A DNA stretch of 64,000 nucleotides from Paenibacillus solanacearum. GTDB lineage: Bacteria; Bacillota; Bacilli; Paenibacillales; NBRC-103111. Every line of letters begins with the position of its first letter. Within the stretch, counting starts at the first letter, position 1. The notes under the pieces are model-generated. The model worked only from the letters and a program-made list of their open reading frames with translations, was not told the DNA's origin and ran no database searches. Where the stretch lies: positions 367,398 to 431,397 of the forward strand of contig NZ_CAJVAS010000002.1 of NCBI RefSeq assembly GCF_910593845.1, in the 5' to 3' direction. Of this stretch, positions 27,556 to 35,496 are shown one piece after another. A program made the translations under genes and the position numbers.

Positions 27556-28203
27556 CTATTCGATTCGTTCCAAATTGCCATTCTCATCCATCTTAAACCG
27601 CGTCTTCGCTTCCTCGTCCTCTTCGGCCAAAAATGCGAGTTTGCGCGCCCGGTCCATAATCTGGATCAGCGCTTTGTAGTCGTCGTTTACGACGCGGTAG
27701 TCCGTCGACACTTCGTTTACCTGGCTCTTAAGCACATCGTTCTCGCCGCGAATCTTCTCCAGCTCATCCTGCTTGTCGTTCAATTCCTTCTCAAGCTGGC
27801 GAATATGCCGCACCATCTCTTGATAGCTTCCTTTCCACTGCCTTAAAAAGCGTATGACTGCATCGATCGATATTTCTTCTACGATTCCGTCACTTCGCAC
27901 AGCACTTTCGGCTCCGATGGACCCGGACACGCTGCCCGCCACCGAAGCAAATGAAGGCGATTGCTTCTTTTGCTGGCTTCTTTTTTGACGCTGCGCCTTT
28001 GCGATTTGAATGGAGGCTTCGTATTTTTTCCTTACAAAGCTATTCCAGCGAAATCCGCACGCAGCCGCGGTTCGGCCTATTTTTTCCCCAACCTCCTCGA
28101 ATGCGGATAGCTGTGTGCTGCCTTCGCGGATATGCCGTAATGTCACGTCCGCCAATATCAAATCGTCTTCCTCGCTCCATGCATCTTGTCTGATTGCCGT
28201 CAT
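27556..28203 (-). CDS. rsfA: RsfA-family prespore transcription regulator
   Basis: This 215-residue protein begins with a Myb/SANT-like DNA-binding region: the conserved IRQDAWSEEDDLILADVTLR is followed by STQLSAFEEVGEKIGRT and CGFRWNSFVRK (about residues 3-65). A low-complexity Ser/Gln stretch follows, and then a long coiled coil (about 120-185). RsfA of Bacillus subtilis fine-tunes sigma-F-dependent genes in the forespore. The ATG is preceded by GGGAGG and begins at the family N-terminus. It could equally be the YlbO paralogue, whose gene sits next to panE in Bacillus subtilis. Confidence 0.85.
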   Translation of the reverse strand: MTAIRQDAWSEEDDLILADVTLRHIREGSTQLSAFEEVGEKIGRTAAACGFRWNSFVRKKYEASIQIAKAQRQKRSQQKKQSPSFASVAGSVSGSIGAESAVRSDGIVEEISIDAVIRFLRQWKGSYQEMVRHIRQLEKELNDKQDELEKIRGENDVLKSQVNEVSTDYRVVNDDYKALIQIMDRARKLAFLAEEDEEAKTRFKMDENGNLERIE

Positions 28204-28428
28204 CGAAGCAGTCCTCCCAACCCAAAAGGTTTCATCCACATCTATAAATGGTGGTTCGCAAATTATGTGATGCTTTACTTTATCTCTATGCCCATGGTAG
28301 AGTTCATAGAATACTTTTCTAGTATTTTGTATTGCCATTTTTTCAGGGCGCCATACATGTTTGGCGCTGAACAGGGAACGATATGTCATAGAAGAGCAAA
28401 TTGACTTAAATTCGTCACGGATTTGACG

Positions 28429-28457
28429 TTTACACTTGCAGGTGGAAAAGTTATAAT
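28429..28457 (+). promoter_or_regulatory. Sigma-A promoter for the DUF2626 gene
   Basis: TTTACA (28429-28434) and a perfect TATAAT (28452-28457) are 17 bases apart. An AAAGGGGG ribosome binding site and the ATG at 28503 follow. Confidence 0.75.
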
Positions 28458-28502
28458 GTTGGATAGTAACTTTAGATGTGACCGTAGAAAGGGGGATGCA
28501 GG

Positions 28503-28733
28503 ATGGATCGCATGTTTCGAGTTCTAGGCTTTTGGACGCTGGCTATCGGGCTCATGGCGCTTGCCGGTGACTTTATTCCGATGGCTTTGATCTTTTTTGC
28601 CCAGACAGCGATTTTCGTGCTTTTAGGATACATGAAACTATCCGAACGCGCCTACATATTGATTTTTTGGGGGTACATGATCGTATCGTTTACCGGTTTC
28701 ACGTACTGGTCTTTCTTCAAGATGACGGTGTAA
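28503..28733 (+). CDS. DUF2626-family small membrane protein
   Basis: This 76-residue protein is almost entirely hydrophobic, with two to three membrane helices (about residues 8-24, 27-45 and 50-70). It resembles YqgY-type DUF2626 proteins of Bacillales, whose function is unknown. The start is supported by AAAGGGGG and by a strong promoter. It is a single-gene unit ending at a strong terminator. Confidence 0.75.
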   Translation: MDRMFRVLGFWTLAIGLMALAGDFIPMALIFFAQTAIFVLLGYMKLSERAYILIFWGYMIVSFTGFTYWSFFKMTV

Positions 28734-28779
28734 CCATTCCCCCGGCAACCCAATGCCATCAAGTGAACGTACGGCAAAA

Positions 28780-28818
28780 AGAACCGCGCTTCCGCTCAGG
28801 AAGACGGTTCTTTTTTTT
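28780..28818 (+). terminator. Bidirectional intrinsic terminator
   Basis: AGAACCG (28780-28786) pairs with CGGTTCT (28805-28811), and the inner arms CTTCC (28789-28793) and GGAAG (28799-28803) extend the stem. Eight T follow on the plus strand and five on the minus strand. It serves the DUF2626 gene and, slightly overlapping its 3' end, the MidA-like gene. Confidence 0.88.
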
Positions 28819-29932
28819 GAATCAGCACCTTGAACAGCTCGCTCATCTGGTCGGTGAGCAGCAGCTGACGGATCGCTCTGTTGCGCCGGGCTTCCGGCGA
28901 GAACGGATCGCGCGCGTCATGCGACTGCAGCCGCTGCAGCAGCCCGTTCCGGACGAGAAACTGCTTCTGCGTCATCAGCTCGGCCTGTCCTAAGCCGCCC
29001 CGCTCTCCCGCCCGAATCAGCGCCCCGAAGTTAACGTGGGCGGTCATATCCTGCTCTCCCGGATGTTGGAGCGGGGTATCGGAAGCCAGGTGCTTCCGGT
29101 AGCACAGCAGCGTTCCGTTCATACGATGCGGCGCGTAGAGCTCCTCGCCGACATCGCCATAATCGATCGTAAGCACCGCCCCTTGCCCTAGCGCCGCGGC
29201 AACCGATCGCATCCAATCCGATGCGGCGAGGTTCACTTCGAACTGCTGGCCTTCCCGGCACGGCAGCTGTTCTTCATTGATATAAGCCAACACCGCTTCG
29301 TCCGACAGCGGACGCTCCGTTTCCGCCGGCTTGTCCCTCTGTTCATCCCAGCTCACAAGCTTCTCGACCCATCGGCCGTCCCGCACTGCGATCCGATGCA
29401 CCGGGAAGGCGTCGGGCAGCTCATTCGATAGAACAAGCGTATTGTCCCAGGGCCCCGCTCCATACCACGCTTCCGCCGTAAGAAAGCGCAGCCGCTTCGC
29501 ATGCGCCGCAAGCGCGGCAGACTGCAGTTCGCGATGATAGCCGCTCGCTTCCACGCTGATGTAGTCCAGCCGTGCATACAGCTCCGGCGCTGTGGTCTGC
29601 AGCGCATCAAGCAGCTGCTGCGCCAGCTTCCCGCTGCCGCCGCCCCATTCGACGATGCGAATGCCATCCGCCGAGCCAGCATCCCAGAACGGCTCCTTCA
29701 CGATCCATTCGGCAATCGTCTCGGCAAGGAGACTGCCGATCGACGCAGACGTATAGAAATCGCCCTCGCGGCCAATCTTCTCTTCCGGTCTCATATAGTA
29801 GCCGAAGAAGGGATGATACAAGCATAATTCCATATAACGGCGAAACGAGATCGCCCGCTCCGGCGTGGCTGCGATTTCCTGTTCGATCGCTTCTCGCAAG
29901 CCGAGGCCTTTGTCCTTCATCGCGCTGTTCAC
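28796..29932 (-). CDS. MidA/NDUFAF7-family SAM-dependent methyltransferase
   Basis: This 378-residue protein of the COG1565 family has the N-terminal RYMELCLYHPFFGYYM segment, GDFYTSASIGSLLAETIAEW near residue 58 and the SAM-binding VEWGGGSGKLAQQLL near 90. VLSNELPDAFPVHRI lies near 160 and LTIDYGDVGEEL near 258. The eukaryotic member methylates an arginine of complex I; bacterial substrates are not known. The start GTG has AGGGTGAG upstream; an in-frame ATG lies four codons in. It is a lone minus-strand gene between two plus-strand units. Confidence 0.87.
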   Translation of the reverse strand: MNSAMKDKGLGLREAIEQEIAATPERAISFRRYMELCLYHPFFGYYMRPEEKIGREGDFYTSASIGSLLAETIAEWIVKEPFWDAGSADGIRIVEWGGGSGKLAQQLLDALQTTAPELYARLDYISVEASGYHRELQSAALAAHAKRLRFLTAEAWYGAGPWDNTLVLSNELPDAFPVHRIAVRDGRWVEKLVSWDEQRDKPAETERPLSDEAVLAYINEEQLPCREGQQFEVNLAASDWMRSVAAALGQGAVLTIDYGDVGEELYAPHRMNGTLLCYRKHLASDTPLQHPGEQDMTAHVNFGALIRAGERGGLGQAELMTQKQFLVRNGLLQRLQSHDARDPFSPEARRNRAIRQLLLTDQMSELFKVLIQKKEPSS

Positions 29933-29953
29933 AATCTCACCCTACCCTTTGTT

Positions 29954-30175
29954 TTATTGCAAATGTAAACGATGTATATAATGAACCCTTTCCCTTTTCC
30001 GGGCTGCGGCCGTAAGAAAGGCAGCAAGCATGTGAATCTGTTATAAAGATAACAGAGTGCGCGACCGCTTGCCAAGCGTCCACCTTATATGCGCGAATTG
30101 CAAACTGACTATCGGTTATGCAGGCAGGCGTTCCAAAATAGTTTTCACCTACGAAAGCGTGAGAACTATTTTTTT
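29954..30175 (+). ncRNA. Structured leader or small RNA ending in a terminator
   Basis: A TATAAT (29977-29982) with a weak TTATTG 17 bases upstream precedes about 190 bases with no gene. The predicted RNA has a GGCA..AAGC/GCTTGCC stem (30020-30029 with 30067-30073) enclosing a 7-bp hairpin CTGTTAT/ATAACAG (30038-30055), and a hairpin AACTGA/TCGGTT (30103-30117). The terminator (30136-30175) follows. GACTAT (30107-30112) could instead pair with ATAGTT (30138-30143) in the terminator arm, so a switch is possible. It matches no riboswitch class I know. Gene 30250-31356 lies downstream. Confidence 0.4.
30136..30175 (+). terminator. Intrinsic terminator upstream of the coiled-coil gene
   Basis: AAATAGTTTTCAC (30136-30148) pairs with GTGAGAACTATTT (30159-30171) with one wobble. 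Seven T follow on the plus strand. It lies 75 bases before the next start codon and no gene precedes it on this strand, so it ends an RNA that starts within the gap. Confidence 0.75.
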
Positions 30176-30249
30176 GGCATTTTTTTAAGAAAATCATGAT
30201 ATTCTTTAGTTGAGAGATTTGTTTCCAACCGAAGGAGGACAAGCGGGAA

Positions 30250-31356
30250 ATGAAGCGGTTTGGGACAGTGCTGCTGCTGATGTGGTTATGCTTCGTTACA
30301 GCCTTCCCGCGGTCAGCGGTTTGGGCGGAAACGACGGAAGCGAATCGGGAGCTTTTGCAAAAAGGGCTGAACGTCTATGAAATCGACCGGGAGCTTGGGC
30401 GGATCTCCGACCGGCAATCCGCTCTATCGGCACAGTTGAAAGACACAGAGCAGAAGCTGCAAGCGGCGCGAACCGCTTCCGCCGAGGCCAGGCAGCATGC
30501 GGCCAAAGTCATCCGTGCTTACTACCAGGGGGACCGGGATTCGCTGTGGATGGTTTTGTTCAGTATTCATTCTTTATCCGACGCCTTGTCGGTGATGGAA
30601 TATTTGCAGATGATTCTCCGTACGGACCGGCAGGCGCTCCAGCGCCACGATACGGCATGGAAGCAGTTGACGGCGCTGCAATCGGAGCAGACGCAAGCAC
30701 AAGCCGCGCTGAACGACCTGAAAGAACGGTACACGAGCGAACGGACGCGCCTGGTCAGCCTGCAAAAGGAAGTGGAGGCGCTGCTGGCCAAAAATATAGA
30801 AGCGGTCAAGGTGCAGCAGCAAATGACCGAGCTAAACCGCCAGTGGCAGGACAAAGGCGTGCCGCTGTTCAAAACGTATTTTCACGCTTTGGCGAAAGCC
30901 ATGAACGATCTGCCTGAAATCATCACATCCGGAAGCTCGGGAACGAGCGGTAAAACGACCCATCTCATAATGAACGGCTTCAACTACACGTTTCAGATGA
31001 CCGATCAAGAGCTGAACGCCTTTTTGCAAAAGAAAAACGCGCTATTCCGCAATATGGACTTTCGCTTCGCGGAAGATGCCGTGATCGCTACCGGCAAGCA
31101 GGACGACATTGCGCTGACCATCAAGGGCCGCTACGAGATGGCTTCCAAAGACGACAGCAAATCGAAATCATACATTCGTTATACCATTCAAGAGCTGCTC
31201 TTCAACGGCTATACGCTGCCGGCGGCAACGGTGGAAGACTTGCAGAAACAATTCGATCTTGGCATTTACCCGCAAAATATCGCCTCGTTCCTTCAAGTAT
31301 CGGGGCTCAAGCTGGAAGAAGGCAAGCTAAGCATCTACTTGAAGCTGGCGTTGTGA
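30250..31356 (+). CDS. Secreted coiled-coil protein with CwlO/PcsB-like N-terminal region
   Basis: This 368-residue protein has a cleavable signal peptide (hydrophobic stretch about residues 5-22, likely cut after AVWA near 26). A long coiled-coil region (about 30-205) contains a segment near 76-125 (AYYQGDRDSLWMVLFS, then DALSVMEYL) like the coiled-coil domain of PcsB/CwlO/EnvC-type proteins. No NlpC/P60, LytM or other catalytic domain follows. The C-terminal half (about 225-368) is unrecognised and probably globular. GGAGG precedes the ATG. A role in regulating envelope hydrolases is possible but only inferred. Confidence 0.75.
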   Translation: MKRFGTVLLLMWLCFVTAFPRSAVWAETTEANRELLQKGLNVYEIDRELGRISDRQSALSAQLKDTEQKLQAARTASAEARQHAAKVIRAYYQGDRDSLWMVLFSIHSLSDALSVMEYLQMILRTDRQALQRHDTAWKQLTALQSEQTQAQAALNDLKERYTSERTRLVSLQKEVEALLAKNIEAVKVQQQMTELNRQWQDKGVPLFKTYFHALAKAMNDLPEIITSGSSGTSGKTTHLIMNGFNYTFQMTDQELNAFLQKKNALFRNMDFRFAEDAVIATGKQDDIALTIKGRYEMASKDDSKSKSYIRYTIQELLFNGYTLPAATVEDLQKQFDLGIYPQNIASFLQVSGLKLEEGKLSIYLKLAL

Positions 31357-31421
31357 CGAAGGTTGCGGCGGCCGGCTTTTTTCCGGATAATAGAGCTATA
31401 CCAAGGAGCGTGATCAGTCAA

Positions 31422-31940
31422 ATGGAGTATTCGCACAAATGGGCGCTTGCCATGGATCTCCCCGAAGGCAAGCGGGCCGGTTATTATGCGCAGGTCGTCA
31501 AAGCATTGGCCGGAAAGGCGTCGCTGTTCGACCGGGAGAAAGAACTGCTTATCTTTTCTTCCGAAGCGGAGCGCAGCGAGGCGGTACCTGTGATGGAGCA
31601 GTACGCCATTCCGTGGGACGAGCTGCCGCTGCTGCAGTTGCCCGCCCCGGTGACGCTGTACCGGACGTTCAGCGATTTCGGATTTACGAGCCGGATGGAG
31701 AACGTCTATGTATATGCCGATCTCGTCAGCTTGTTTTATCTGGAAGCCGCTTCGGCGAGTAACGAAGCATCCCTGCCCCCTGCCGAGCTGTCCGCCGCTC
31801 TTGCGCAGCTGGAGGAGCATCTGCTGGCGGCAAGCGCAGCCGATTCCGGTCATACGCTGTATGCGATCGAATCGCAGCATAGGCCGCTGGCGGAAGGTAT
31901 CGCCAAAGCGTACGGCTGCTCGGTCCGCTGGGTAGCATAG
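31422..31940 (+). CDS. Uncharacterised protein
   Basis: This 172-residue soluble protein has no signal peptide or membrane helix. I recognise no domain. Leu/Ala-rich helical segments are visible in the C-terminal half. The ATG at 31422 lies 13 bases after AAGGAG; an in-frame GTG at 31410 is the alternative. It begins 65 bases after the coiled-coil gene and shares its terminator, so the two form a likely operon. Confidence 0.6.
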   Translation: MEYSHKWALAMDLPEGKRAGYYAQVVKALAGKASLFDREKELLIFSSEAERSEAVPVMEQYAIPWDELPLLQLPAPVTLYRTFSDFGFTSRMENVYVYADLVSLFYLEAASASNEASLPPAELSAALAQLEEHLLAASAADSGHTLYAIESQHRPLAEGIAKAYGCSVRWVA

Positions 31941-31964
31941 TCGGCGCATCCGAAAGAACCGCAC

Positions 31965-32019
31965 AAAAAACGCATCAGCTTAACGGCGAACTGGTCGCCG
32001 CGGCCGATGCGTTTTTCTT
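31965..32019. terminator. Bidirectional terminator between converging units
   Basis: AAAAACGCATC (31966-31976) pairs with GATGCGTTTTT (32006-32016), and an inner GGCGA/TCGCC pair lies within. Runs of T occur in both directions. It ends the plus-strand pair and the minus-strand ylaK gene. Confidence 0.88.
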
Positions 32020-32041
32020 ATAGCTCATCTTTGACTTTCGT

Positions 32042-33376
32042 TTAGAGCAGATCCGCGGCCAGCTGCGCCAAATGGGAACGCTCGCCGCGCTCCAGCATAA
32101 TGTGTCCGCTGATGGTTTGCTCCTTGAACCGTTCTACGACATACGTGAGGCCGTTGCTTGAGGCGTCCAGATACGGGTGGTCAATCTGCTCCGGATCGCC
32201 CAGCAGCACAATTTTGCTGCCCTCCCCTACACGGGACACGATTGTCTTCACTTCATGCTTCGATAAGTTTTGCGCCTCGTCGATGATGATGAACTGCCCC
32301 GGAATCGACCGCCCGCGTATATATGTGAGCGCCTCCACCTGGATACTGCCGAGACCATGCAATATTTTATCGATGTCGCCAGGCTTCTTCGTATCGAACA
32401 AAAATTCCAGGTTATCGTAAATCGGCTGCATCCAGGGCCGCAGCTTTTCCTCTTTTTCCCCAGGCAGATAGCCGATATCTTTGCCCATCGGTACGACGGG
32501 ACGGGCGATCAACAGCTTCTTGTACTTCCGTTCGTCCTCCACCTTCATCAGACCGGCCGCCAGCGTCAGCAGCGTTTTCCCCGTTCCCGCTTTCCCCGTC
32601 AAGGTCACCAGCGGAATATCGTCGTTGAGCAGCAGCTCCAGCGCCATTCGCTGCTGTGCATTACGTGCCGCGATGCCCCAGATCGGATCATTGCTAAGAT
32701 ACAGCGGCTCCAGCTTCTTGCCGTCGGCATTCACCTTGAGCAGCGCGGATTTGCTCGTTCCCATCTCGTCCCGCAAAATTATAAATTCATGCGGATGAAG
32801 CGGATAGCCGAGATTGAGCGACTGAACGCCGAGGAATCGGTACGTATAAAATTCGTCGATCACCGATGGATGCACCCGAATGGTCATATGGCCGCTATAA
32901 ATATCATCGGCCACGCTCACGATGCGGTCCGACAAATAGTCCTGTGCGGTAATCCCGAGCACGTCTGCCTTGATACGGACCAGCACGTCCTTACTGACTA
33001 GAATGACCGGTCTCGGCAAATCGGTACTTTTTTCTTCCAAATGATAATTGAGCGCGACTGCCAAGATCCGGTTGTCGTTCGTCACGTCAGCGAATACTTC
33101 CTGCAGCTTGGCGAAGCTCCGGTGGTTCAATTCCACCTTCAACGAACCGCCGCCCGGCAGCTCAATGCCTTCGAACAATCGTCCTTCGCTCCGCAGTCCG
33201 TCAAGCATCCGGGAGATTTGGCGCGCATTGCGCCCGAGCTCATCCGCGTTGCGTTTCTTCGTATCAATTTCTTCAAGCACAACGGCTGGAATGATCACTT
33301 CATTATCCTCAAAAGCAAATATGGCGTTCGGATCCTGCAATAACACATTGGTATCCAGCACATAAATTTTTTTCAT
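32042..33376 (-). CDS. ylaK: PhoH-like ATPase with N-terminal PIN domain (YlaK type)
   Basis: This 444-residue protein has an N-terminal PIN-like domain (about residues 1-135, with VLDTNVLL and the acidic site residues near DTN, EE and D). It is fused to a PhoH ATPase domain with Walker A LTGKAGTGKTLLTLA near 258 and Walker B FIIIDEAQN near 366. PIN-PhoH proteins of this type act as RNA helicase/ribonucleases. Position next to ylaJ and near typA matches the ylaG-ylaK order of Bacillus subtilis. Confidence 0.92.
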   Translation of the reverse strand: MKKIYVLDTNVLLQDPNAIFAFEDNEVIIPAVVLEEIDTKKRNADELGRNARQISRMLDGLRSEGRLFEGIELPGGGSLKVELNHRSFAKLQEVFADVTNDNRILAVALNYHLEEKSTDLPRPVILVSKDVLVRIKADVLGITAQDYLSDRIVSVADDIYSGHMTIRVHPSVIDEFYTYRFLGVQSLNLGYPLHPHEFIILRDEMGTSKSALLKVNADGKKLEPLYLSNDPIWGIAARNAQQRMALELLLNDDIPLVTLTGKAGTGKTLLTLAAGLMKVEDERKYKKLLIARPVVPMGKDIGYLPGEKEEKLRPWMQPIYDNLEFLFDTKKPGDIDKILHGLGSIQVEALTYIRGRSIPGQFIIIDEAQNLSKHEVKTIVSRVGEGSKIVLLGDPEQIDHPYLDASSNGLTYVVERFKEQTISGHIMLERGERSHLAQLAADLL

Positions 33377-33482
33377 TTGAGTTCCCTCCCAGGCTTGGTG
33401 TTTGGCGTGAGTCTACATAGGAACCGCCTTGTGCGGACAAACTAACCAAAACTGATACTGCAAATGAAAGGATGATGAATTT

Positions 33483-34040
33483 ATGCGGATGTTTGTCTTC
33501 ATAATCTTGTTGTTGTCCGTCGTTATGGCAGGTTGTGCCCAATCACCAAAAAATGGAGCCTCTCCCCTCCAGACAGCTGATCAAAATCGACAAGTGAAAG
33601 TCAATCAAACGGCTCCTCAGAAGAAACAAATTCAAGATCCGCGCGCCGTCTCCGACCGTTTGGAGCAAATCGCAACGAGCATTCCGAATGTGGAAAGCGC
33701 CAATTGCGTCGTGTTCGGCAATACGGCGGTCGTCGGGATCAATGTGCCTCCCGGTATGGACCGGGCTAAAGTCGGTACCATCAAGCTGTCTGTCGCCGAA
33801 GCGTTGAAGAAAGATCCTTACGGTGTGGACGCACTGGTAACTGCGGATATGGATTTGGCCGAACGCTTGAGAAATATTCGAACGAATATGCGGAATGGCC
33901 GTCCGGTGCATGGATTGGCGGAGGAAATGGCGGCGATTATCGGAAGAATCGTCCCTCAGATGCCCCGAGACATTCAGACACCGCCGCAAGGAAATCAACC
34001 GCAACATGCAGCCCCGAACCGACCTGTCAACCATCCGTAA
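33483..34040 (+). CDS. ylaJ: YhcN/YlaJ-family sporulation lipoprotein
   Basis: This 185-residue protein has a signal peptide with lipobox VMAGC (Cys about residue 18). A Spore_YhcN_YlaJ domain follows (about 55-150), containing IATSIPNVESANCVVFGNTAVVGINV. The tail is Pro/Gln/His-rich. Members are found in the spore and help germination. It is divergent from ylaK, as expected for a gene under a sporulation sigma factor, but I could not assign a promoter. Confidence 0.87.
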   Translation: MRMFVFIILLLSVVMAGCAQSPKNGASPLQTADQNRQVKVNQTAPQKKQIQDPRAVSDRLEQIATSIPNVESANCVVFGNTAVVGINVPPGMDRAKVGTIKLSVAEALKKDPYGVDALVTADMDLAERLRNIRTNMRNGRPVHGLAEEMAAIIGRIVPQMPRDIQTPPQGNQPQHAAPNRPVNHP

Positions 34041-34123
34041 CCGTTAGTAGAACATCTTCCGGCAGAAACCTTCTATACAAATGAAGCGAATCTGCGCGTT
34101 ATAGCAAAATGCTTGTATTGTTG

Positions 34124-34158
34124 AAAAAAAGCCTAGAACGAAATTTCTAGGCTTTTTT
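34124..34158. terminator. Bidirectional terminator between ylaJ and the flavin-type gene
   Basis: AAAAAAAGCCTAGAA (34124-34138) faces TTTCTAGGCTTTTTT (34144-34158), giving T-runs in both directions. It overlaps the last codons of the minus-strand gene. Confidence 0.88.
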
Positions 34159-34599
34159 CATGGCAGTAAACACCTGCGTGTCCAACTTTTCAGCCGCACG
34201 CTTGTCATATGTTTTTTCGTATTCAGGCGCGACGGAGATGCGCGATCCGTAAAACATGGCGTCGCGAACCGTCGTGATTTCAATGTCGAAACACGCCAAT
34301 TTGAACGGAACCTCTTCCAGCGCGTCGACGACCAGCCGGGCATGACCATAAATTGCATGCACGGAACCTGCGCCGATGACCGTCAAGGCGACATTCGGAT
34401 TTTGCTTTATATTCGTGACGATGCGCGAGCGCTGATCCACGGCAAACCGTACGGTGCTCACGTCTTTGGCGTATACCCAAGAGATTGCATTCATTGCGGT
34501 CGCGCTGTTTTCGTGGTCAATCGTGCTCAGCAAGGCAAATGCTTCGGTCTGTAAGAGTTCGTACTGTTGCTCCGATAGAGCTGTGACTAATTCGGCCAT
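34147..34599 (-). CDS. Pyridoxamine 5'-phosphate oxidase-like FMN split-barrel protein
   Basis: This 150-residue protein has a split-barrel fold pattern: an ALLSTIDHENSATAMNAISWV strand pair (about residues 22-42), FAVDQRSRIVTNIKQNPNVALTVIG (about 50-75), and a VRDAMFYGSRISV segment. Such proteins bind FMN, F420 or heme; the substrate is unknown. It resembles YlaL, whose gene lies near ylaK in Bacillus subtilis. The ATG is placed by GGAGGGG, rejecting an in-frame start 21 bases upstream. Confidence 0.72.
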   Translation of the reverse strand: MAELVTALSEQQYELLQTEAFALLSTIDHENSATAMNAISWVYAKDVSTVRFAVDQRSRIVTNIKQNPNVALTVIGAGSVHAIYGHARLVVDALEEVPFKLACFDIEITTVRDAMFYGSRISVAPEYEKTYDKRAAEKLDTQVFTAMKKA

Positions 34600-34634
34600 G
34601 GATTCCCCTCCTGCAAGCATGGTGAAACACTTTC

Positions 34635-34716
34635 ATTATAGCATAGGAACCGTCTTGCAACCACAAACAGATATCATGGACACTCCCTTCGAACCTTGAT
34701 AACTTATTGTATCAAG
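34635..34716 (-). promoter_or_regulatory. Extended -10 promoter and upstream palindrome
   Basis: An extended -10 element, TGCTATAAT, lies on the minus strand at 34635-34643, upstream of the gene at 34147-34599. About 50 bases further upstream, CTTGATA (34695-34701) and TATCAAG (34710-34716) form a 7-bp inverted repeat with an 8-base spacer, which could be a repressor or activator site. Confidence 0.45.
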
Positions 34717-34733
34717 AGGAGACGGGTTATATG

Positions 34734-35006
34734 TCATTCATTGTATTTTGGATTTGAATTTATATCGCTTAACAGCTGCTCCGCCGATTCGCGGTCGTAC
34801 ATTTGCAGTTTCAGCTGCCCGGCGCTGCCGTATTGAATCCGGTACATCGTCTCGTCCGAAGTTACGGCAAATTGCTCCAGATGATGATCTTCCCGCAAAA
34901 TCTCCTCAAAAAACTGCATCGTTTCCTGCGCCGCCCGGTCGTCGGGTCTAGCTTCGGCCACGATCTTGATCTGAAGCCAGTTGAACAGCGCGTCCTGCAA
35001 AGTCAT
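34734..35006 (-). CDS. Uncharacterised small protein coupled to the preceding gene
   Basis: This 90-residue acidic soluble protein starts MTLQDALFNWLQIKIV. A central helix holds ETMQFFEEILRE, and a C-terminal alpha/beta stretch holds MYRIQYGSAGQLKLQMYDR. I recognise no family. Its ATG overlaps the stop of the upstream gene as ATGA, indicating translational coupling. A longer in-frame reading would run through the upstream gene in another frame and is rejected. Confidence 0.65.
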   Translation of the reverse strand: MTLQDALFNWLQIKIVAEARPDDRAAQETMQFFEEILREDHHLEQFAVTSDETMYRIQYGSAGQLKLQMYDRESAEQLLSDINSNPKYNE

Positions 35007-35476
35007 AGGCTCCCATCCTCTCTCAGCATAATGACGTGCAGCCCTTGCTCGTACCAATTCCGCATCGCCCGGATCCAAGGCTCCATATCCAGCTCCGCGA
35101 TGATGCTGTCCATCCGCTGCGCCGCTTCCGCTGGAGCGATCAGCCGGTGCAGGTAAGCTTCCGCACAATGAGACAGCGGCCATAGCGGTTCGGTATTCGC
35201 ATCGACATGTGTAAGCGCATCCGATTCTGCCGCGGCCAAGCGAATGACGCCTTCGCGCTCCAGCGCAAACGGCAGCTCGTCCGCGCCGCAAGCCTCAGCT
35301 GCTTCATCACCGAGCAGCAGCGCCGCCTTGAACATCAACAGCAGGTGGGGATGCACCTGCTGCACGGCTTGCAGCAGCTGCGCTTTGCGCTCCTCCGGCT
35401 CGAGAAGCAGTCTTTCCGGATAAAGCTCCAGCGTCATGCCGTCCCACCGTGCCGGAACGAGCCACCATTTAGCCAT
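35003..35476 (-). CDS. Uncharacterised cytoplasmic protein
   Basis: This 157-residue Leu/Ala/Glu-rich helical protein opens with KWWLVPARWDGMTLELYPE. It has no signal peptide or known domain. The upstream AAGAGGCGG acts as a ribosome binding site. It lies 20 bases after the YlaH-like gene and is coupled to the 90-residue gene downstream, so the three probably form one operon. Confidence 0.65.
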   Translation of the reverse strand: MAKWWLVPARWDGMTLELYPERLLLEPEERKAQLLQAVQQVHPHLLLMFKAALLLGDEAAEACGADELPFALEREGVIRLAAAESDALTHVDANTEPLWPLSHCAEAYLHRLIAPAEAAQRMDSIIAELDMEPWIRAMRNWYEQGLHVIMLREDGSL

Positions 35477-35496
35477 AGCAACCGCCTCTTCCCGCG

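Noticed and set aside
29954..30175. Known riboswitch classes (c-di-GMP, cobalamin, SAM, TPP, ydaO, yybP-ykoY) or 6S RNA
   Set aside because: None of the consensus core sequences I know for these classes could be found, and the two ends of the region do not pair as 6S RNA would.
34732..34758. Eight-codon plus-strand frame after GAGGAG (starting ATG TCA TTC)
   Set aside because: A good ribosome binding site is present, but the peptide is tiny, runs into an oppositely oriented gene and has no further support.
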